From Verrucomicrobiia bacterium (GTDB lineage: Bacteria > Verrucomicrobiota > Verrucomicrobiia > Palsa-1439), in contig DATLVI010000044.1 of assembly GCA_035577545.1 (NCBI GenBank), positions 124,001 through 188,000 of the forward strand: a DNA stretch of 64,000 nucleotides. Direction: 5' to 3'. Position numbers and translations under genes: made by a program. Position 1 is the first letter of the stretch. Every line of letters starts with the position of its first letter. Positions 63,239 through 64,000 of the stretch are shown in pieces. Under the pieces are notes generated by a model. The model worked only from the letters and a program-made list of their open reading frames with translations, did no database searches and had not been told where the DNA came from.

Positions 63239-64000
63239 GTGACTATTCTCGCGGCACACCGCCAGCATTCGCGTCGTTTTGAGGACTTCAAGTACGTCTA
63301 TCCCGTACTCTCACGGCGCAGTCATGGAATCTCCATCGGTCTGAATGTTAATCCCGACAAAGCCTGCAACTTCGACTGCATCTATTGCCAGGTGGATCGC
63401 ACGACCGAGTCGACGGTGAAGAAGTTTGACCTGGCCGTCGCGGAAGAGGAATTGCGCGAGATGCTGGAGATGGTGCGCTCGGGCGAAATCGCGCAGCACC
63501 CGCCATTCAATTCCGTCCCCCGCGAACTTATCCGTTTGAATGACATTGCTCTGAGCGGGGACGCCGAGCCGACCACGCTATCGAACTTCTCCGAGACGAT
63601 CCAGATGATCGCGCGCGTTAAGCCATCCGACGCGAAGATCGTTCTCATTACCGACGCGGGCGGCCTGGATCGCCCGGATGTGAAGCGCGGCCTCGAAATC
63701 ATGGACGCCAACAATGGTGAGGTTTGGGCGAAACTCGATGCCGGCACGGAAGACTACTTCAAACTCGTCAACCGCACGAAGATTCCGTTCACACGCATTC
63801 TGAGGAACATCACCGAGGCCGCAAAGGCTCGCCCAATCGTCATCCAAAGCCTGTTCCTAAAGATTCGCGATGTCGGCCCGAGCGAGGATGAGATCACCGC
63901 GTATTGCCGGCGCCTCCACGAGATCGGCAACATCAAACTCGTCCAGGTTTACACGGTCGCCCGCAAAGCGATGACGGTCGTGGATGGTGTTCCCGCCTGG
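63239..64000 (+). CDS. Radical SAM protein (3' end cut by window)
   Basis: From a GTG at 63239 the frame is open to the window edge (254 codons). The radical SAM motif CNFDCIYC (Cx3Cx2C) occurs near residue 45, preceded by IGLNVNPDKA. Then come SGDAEPTTLSNF and ITDAGGLDRPDVKRG, typical of the barrel, and a VQVYTVARK strand. It binds a [4Fe-4S] cluster and SAM. The subfamily resembles archaeal-type elongator/wyosine-like radical SAM proteins with this HGISIGLNV opening, but the substrate is unknown. It begins 9 bases after the previous gene. Confidence 0.85.
   Translation, partial: MTILAAHRQHSRRFEDFKYVYPVLSRRSHGISIGLNVNPDKACNFDCIYCQVDRTTESTVKKFDLAVAEEELREMLEMVRSGEIAQHPPFNSVPRELIRLNDIALSGDAEPTTLSNFSETIQMIARVKPSDAKIVLITDAGGLDRPDVKRGLEIMDANNGEVWAKLDAGTEDYFKLVNRTKIPFTRILRNITEAAKARPIVIQSLFLKIRDVGPSEDEITAYCRRLHEIGNIKLVQVYTVARKAMTVVDGVPAW

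Overview
The window is about 64 kb of gene-dense, GC-rich bacterial chromosome. Several features together point to the Planctomycetota-Verrucomicrobiota-Chlamydiota group, most likely Verrucomicrobiota: a PEP-CTERM surface protein, a PKD/Ca-binding secreted protein, a PPi-type PEP carboxykinase, a tandem-fused UvrA, an ECF sigma factor carrying a membrane segment and an extracytoplasmic extension, a PUR-type nucleic-acid-binding protein, and the interspersed repeats in the gene-poor gaps. This placement is an inference from gene content; there is no rRNA gene to confirm it.

Layout. 1-7.7 kb: a partial UbiD decarboxylase, a repeat-bearing gap, then a leftward trio (Rieske protein, small coiled-coil protein, QueC) diverging from a rightward redox set (DUF4202, a tandem siroheme-decarboxylase-like protein, a D-2-hydroxyacid dehydrogenase, a ferredoxin-reductase-like flavoprotein), then MoaD-MoaE fusion and Hpt. 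7.9-11 kb: coaE, rho and a secreted DUF362 protein. 11-16.7 kb: a four-PDZ HtrA-type protease followed by a catalytically broken relative, a 1-kb repeat cluster, and the sigma factor. 16.8-26.4 kb: RdgC-like protein, secreted proteins, pullulanase, Tat-exported FAD oxidase, DUF4149 protein, Gfo/Idh/MocA oxidoreductase and a zinc-ribbon/PH-like protein. 26.5-31 kb: eno, ftsB, initiator tRNA with a duplicated 3' end, and the PKD protein. 31-39.2 kb: PPi-PEPCK, then a sulfonate/nitrate-type ABC importer, an Rrf2 regulator and an OprP/O-type porin. 39.3-45.4 kb: a nucleoside uptake and salvage operon (BMP-family binding protein, ATPase, two permeases, adenosine deaminase). 45.4-53 kb: pgsA, a DUF559 gene bounded by inverted repeats, gltX, a PfkB-family kinase, an AhpC/TSA protein, a small membrane protein, a HAD phosphatase, a PEP-CTERM protein and small genes including a PUR protein. 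53-64 kb: double-length uvrA, an orphan possibly phage-derived gene, era, then a nitrite/sulfite reductase with a conserved companion and a radical SAM gene that runs off the window.

How the genes fit together. Three metabolic themes appear. One is sulfur/nitrogen assimilation: the ABC importer, porin and Rrf2 regulator, the siroheme reductase, the NirD-like Rieske protein, the siroheme-decarboxylase-like protein and MoaD-MoaE. A second is purine nucleoside uptake and salvage: the BMP transporter, Add and Hpt. A third is glycan and central carbon metabolism: pullulanase, enolase, PPi-PEPCK and a D-2-hydroxyacid dehydrogenase. The best new regulatory signal is a shared TCTA-N9-TAGA inverted repeat upstream of both the Rrf2 gene and the porin gene. 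No CRISPR array, intact insertion sequence or rRNA was seen. The least explained objects are the two-domain siroheme-decarboxylase-like protein in its redox cluster, the membrane-tethered sigma factor, the live/dead protease pair, and the TIR-bounded DUF559 unit.
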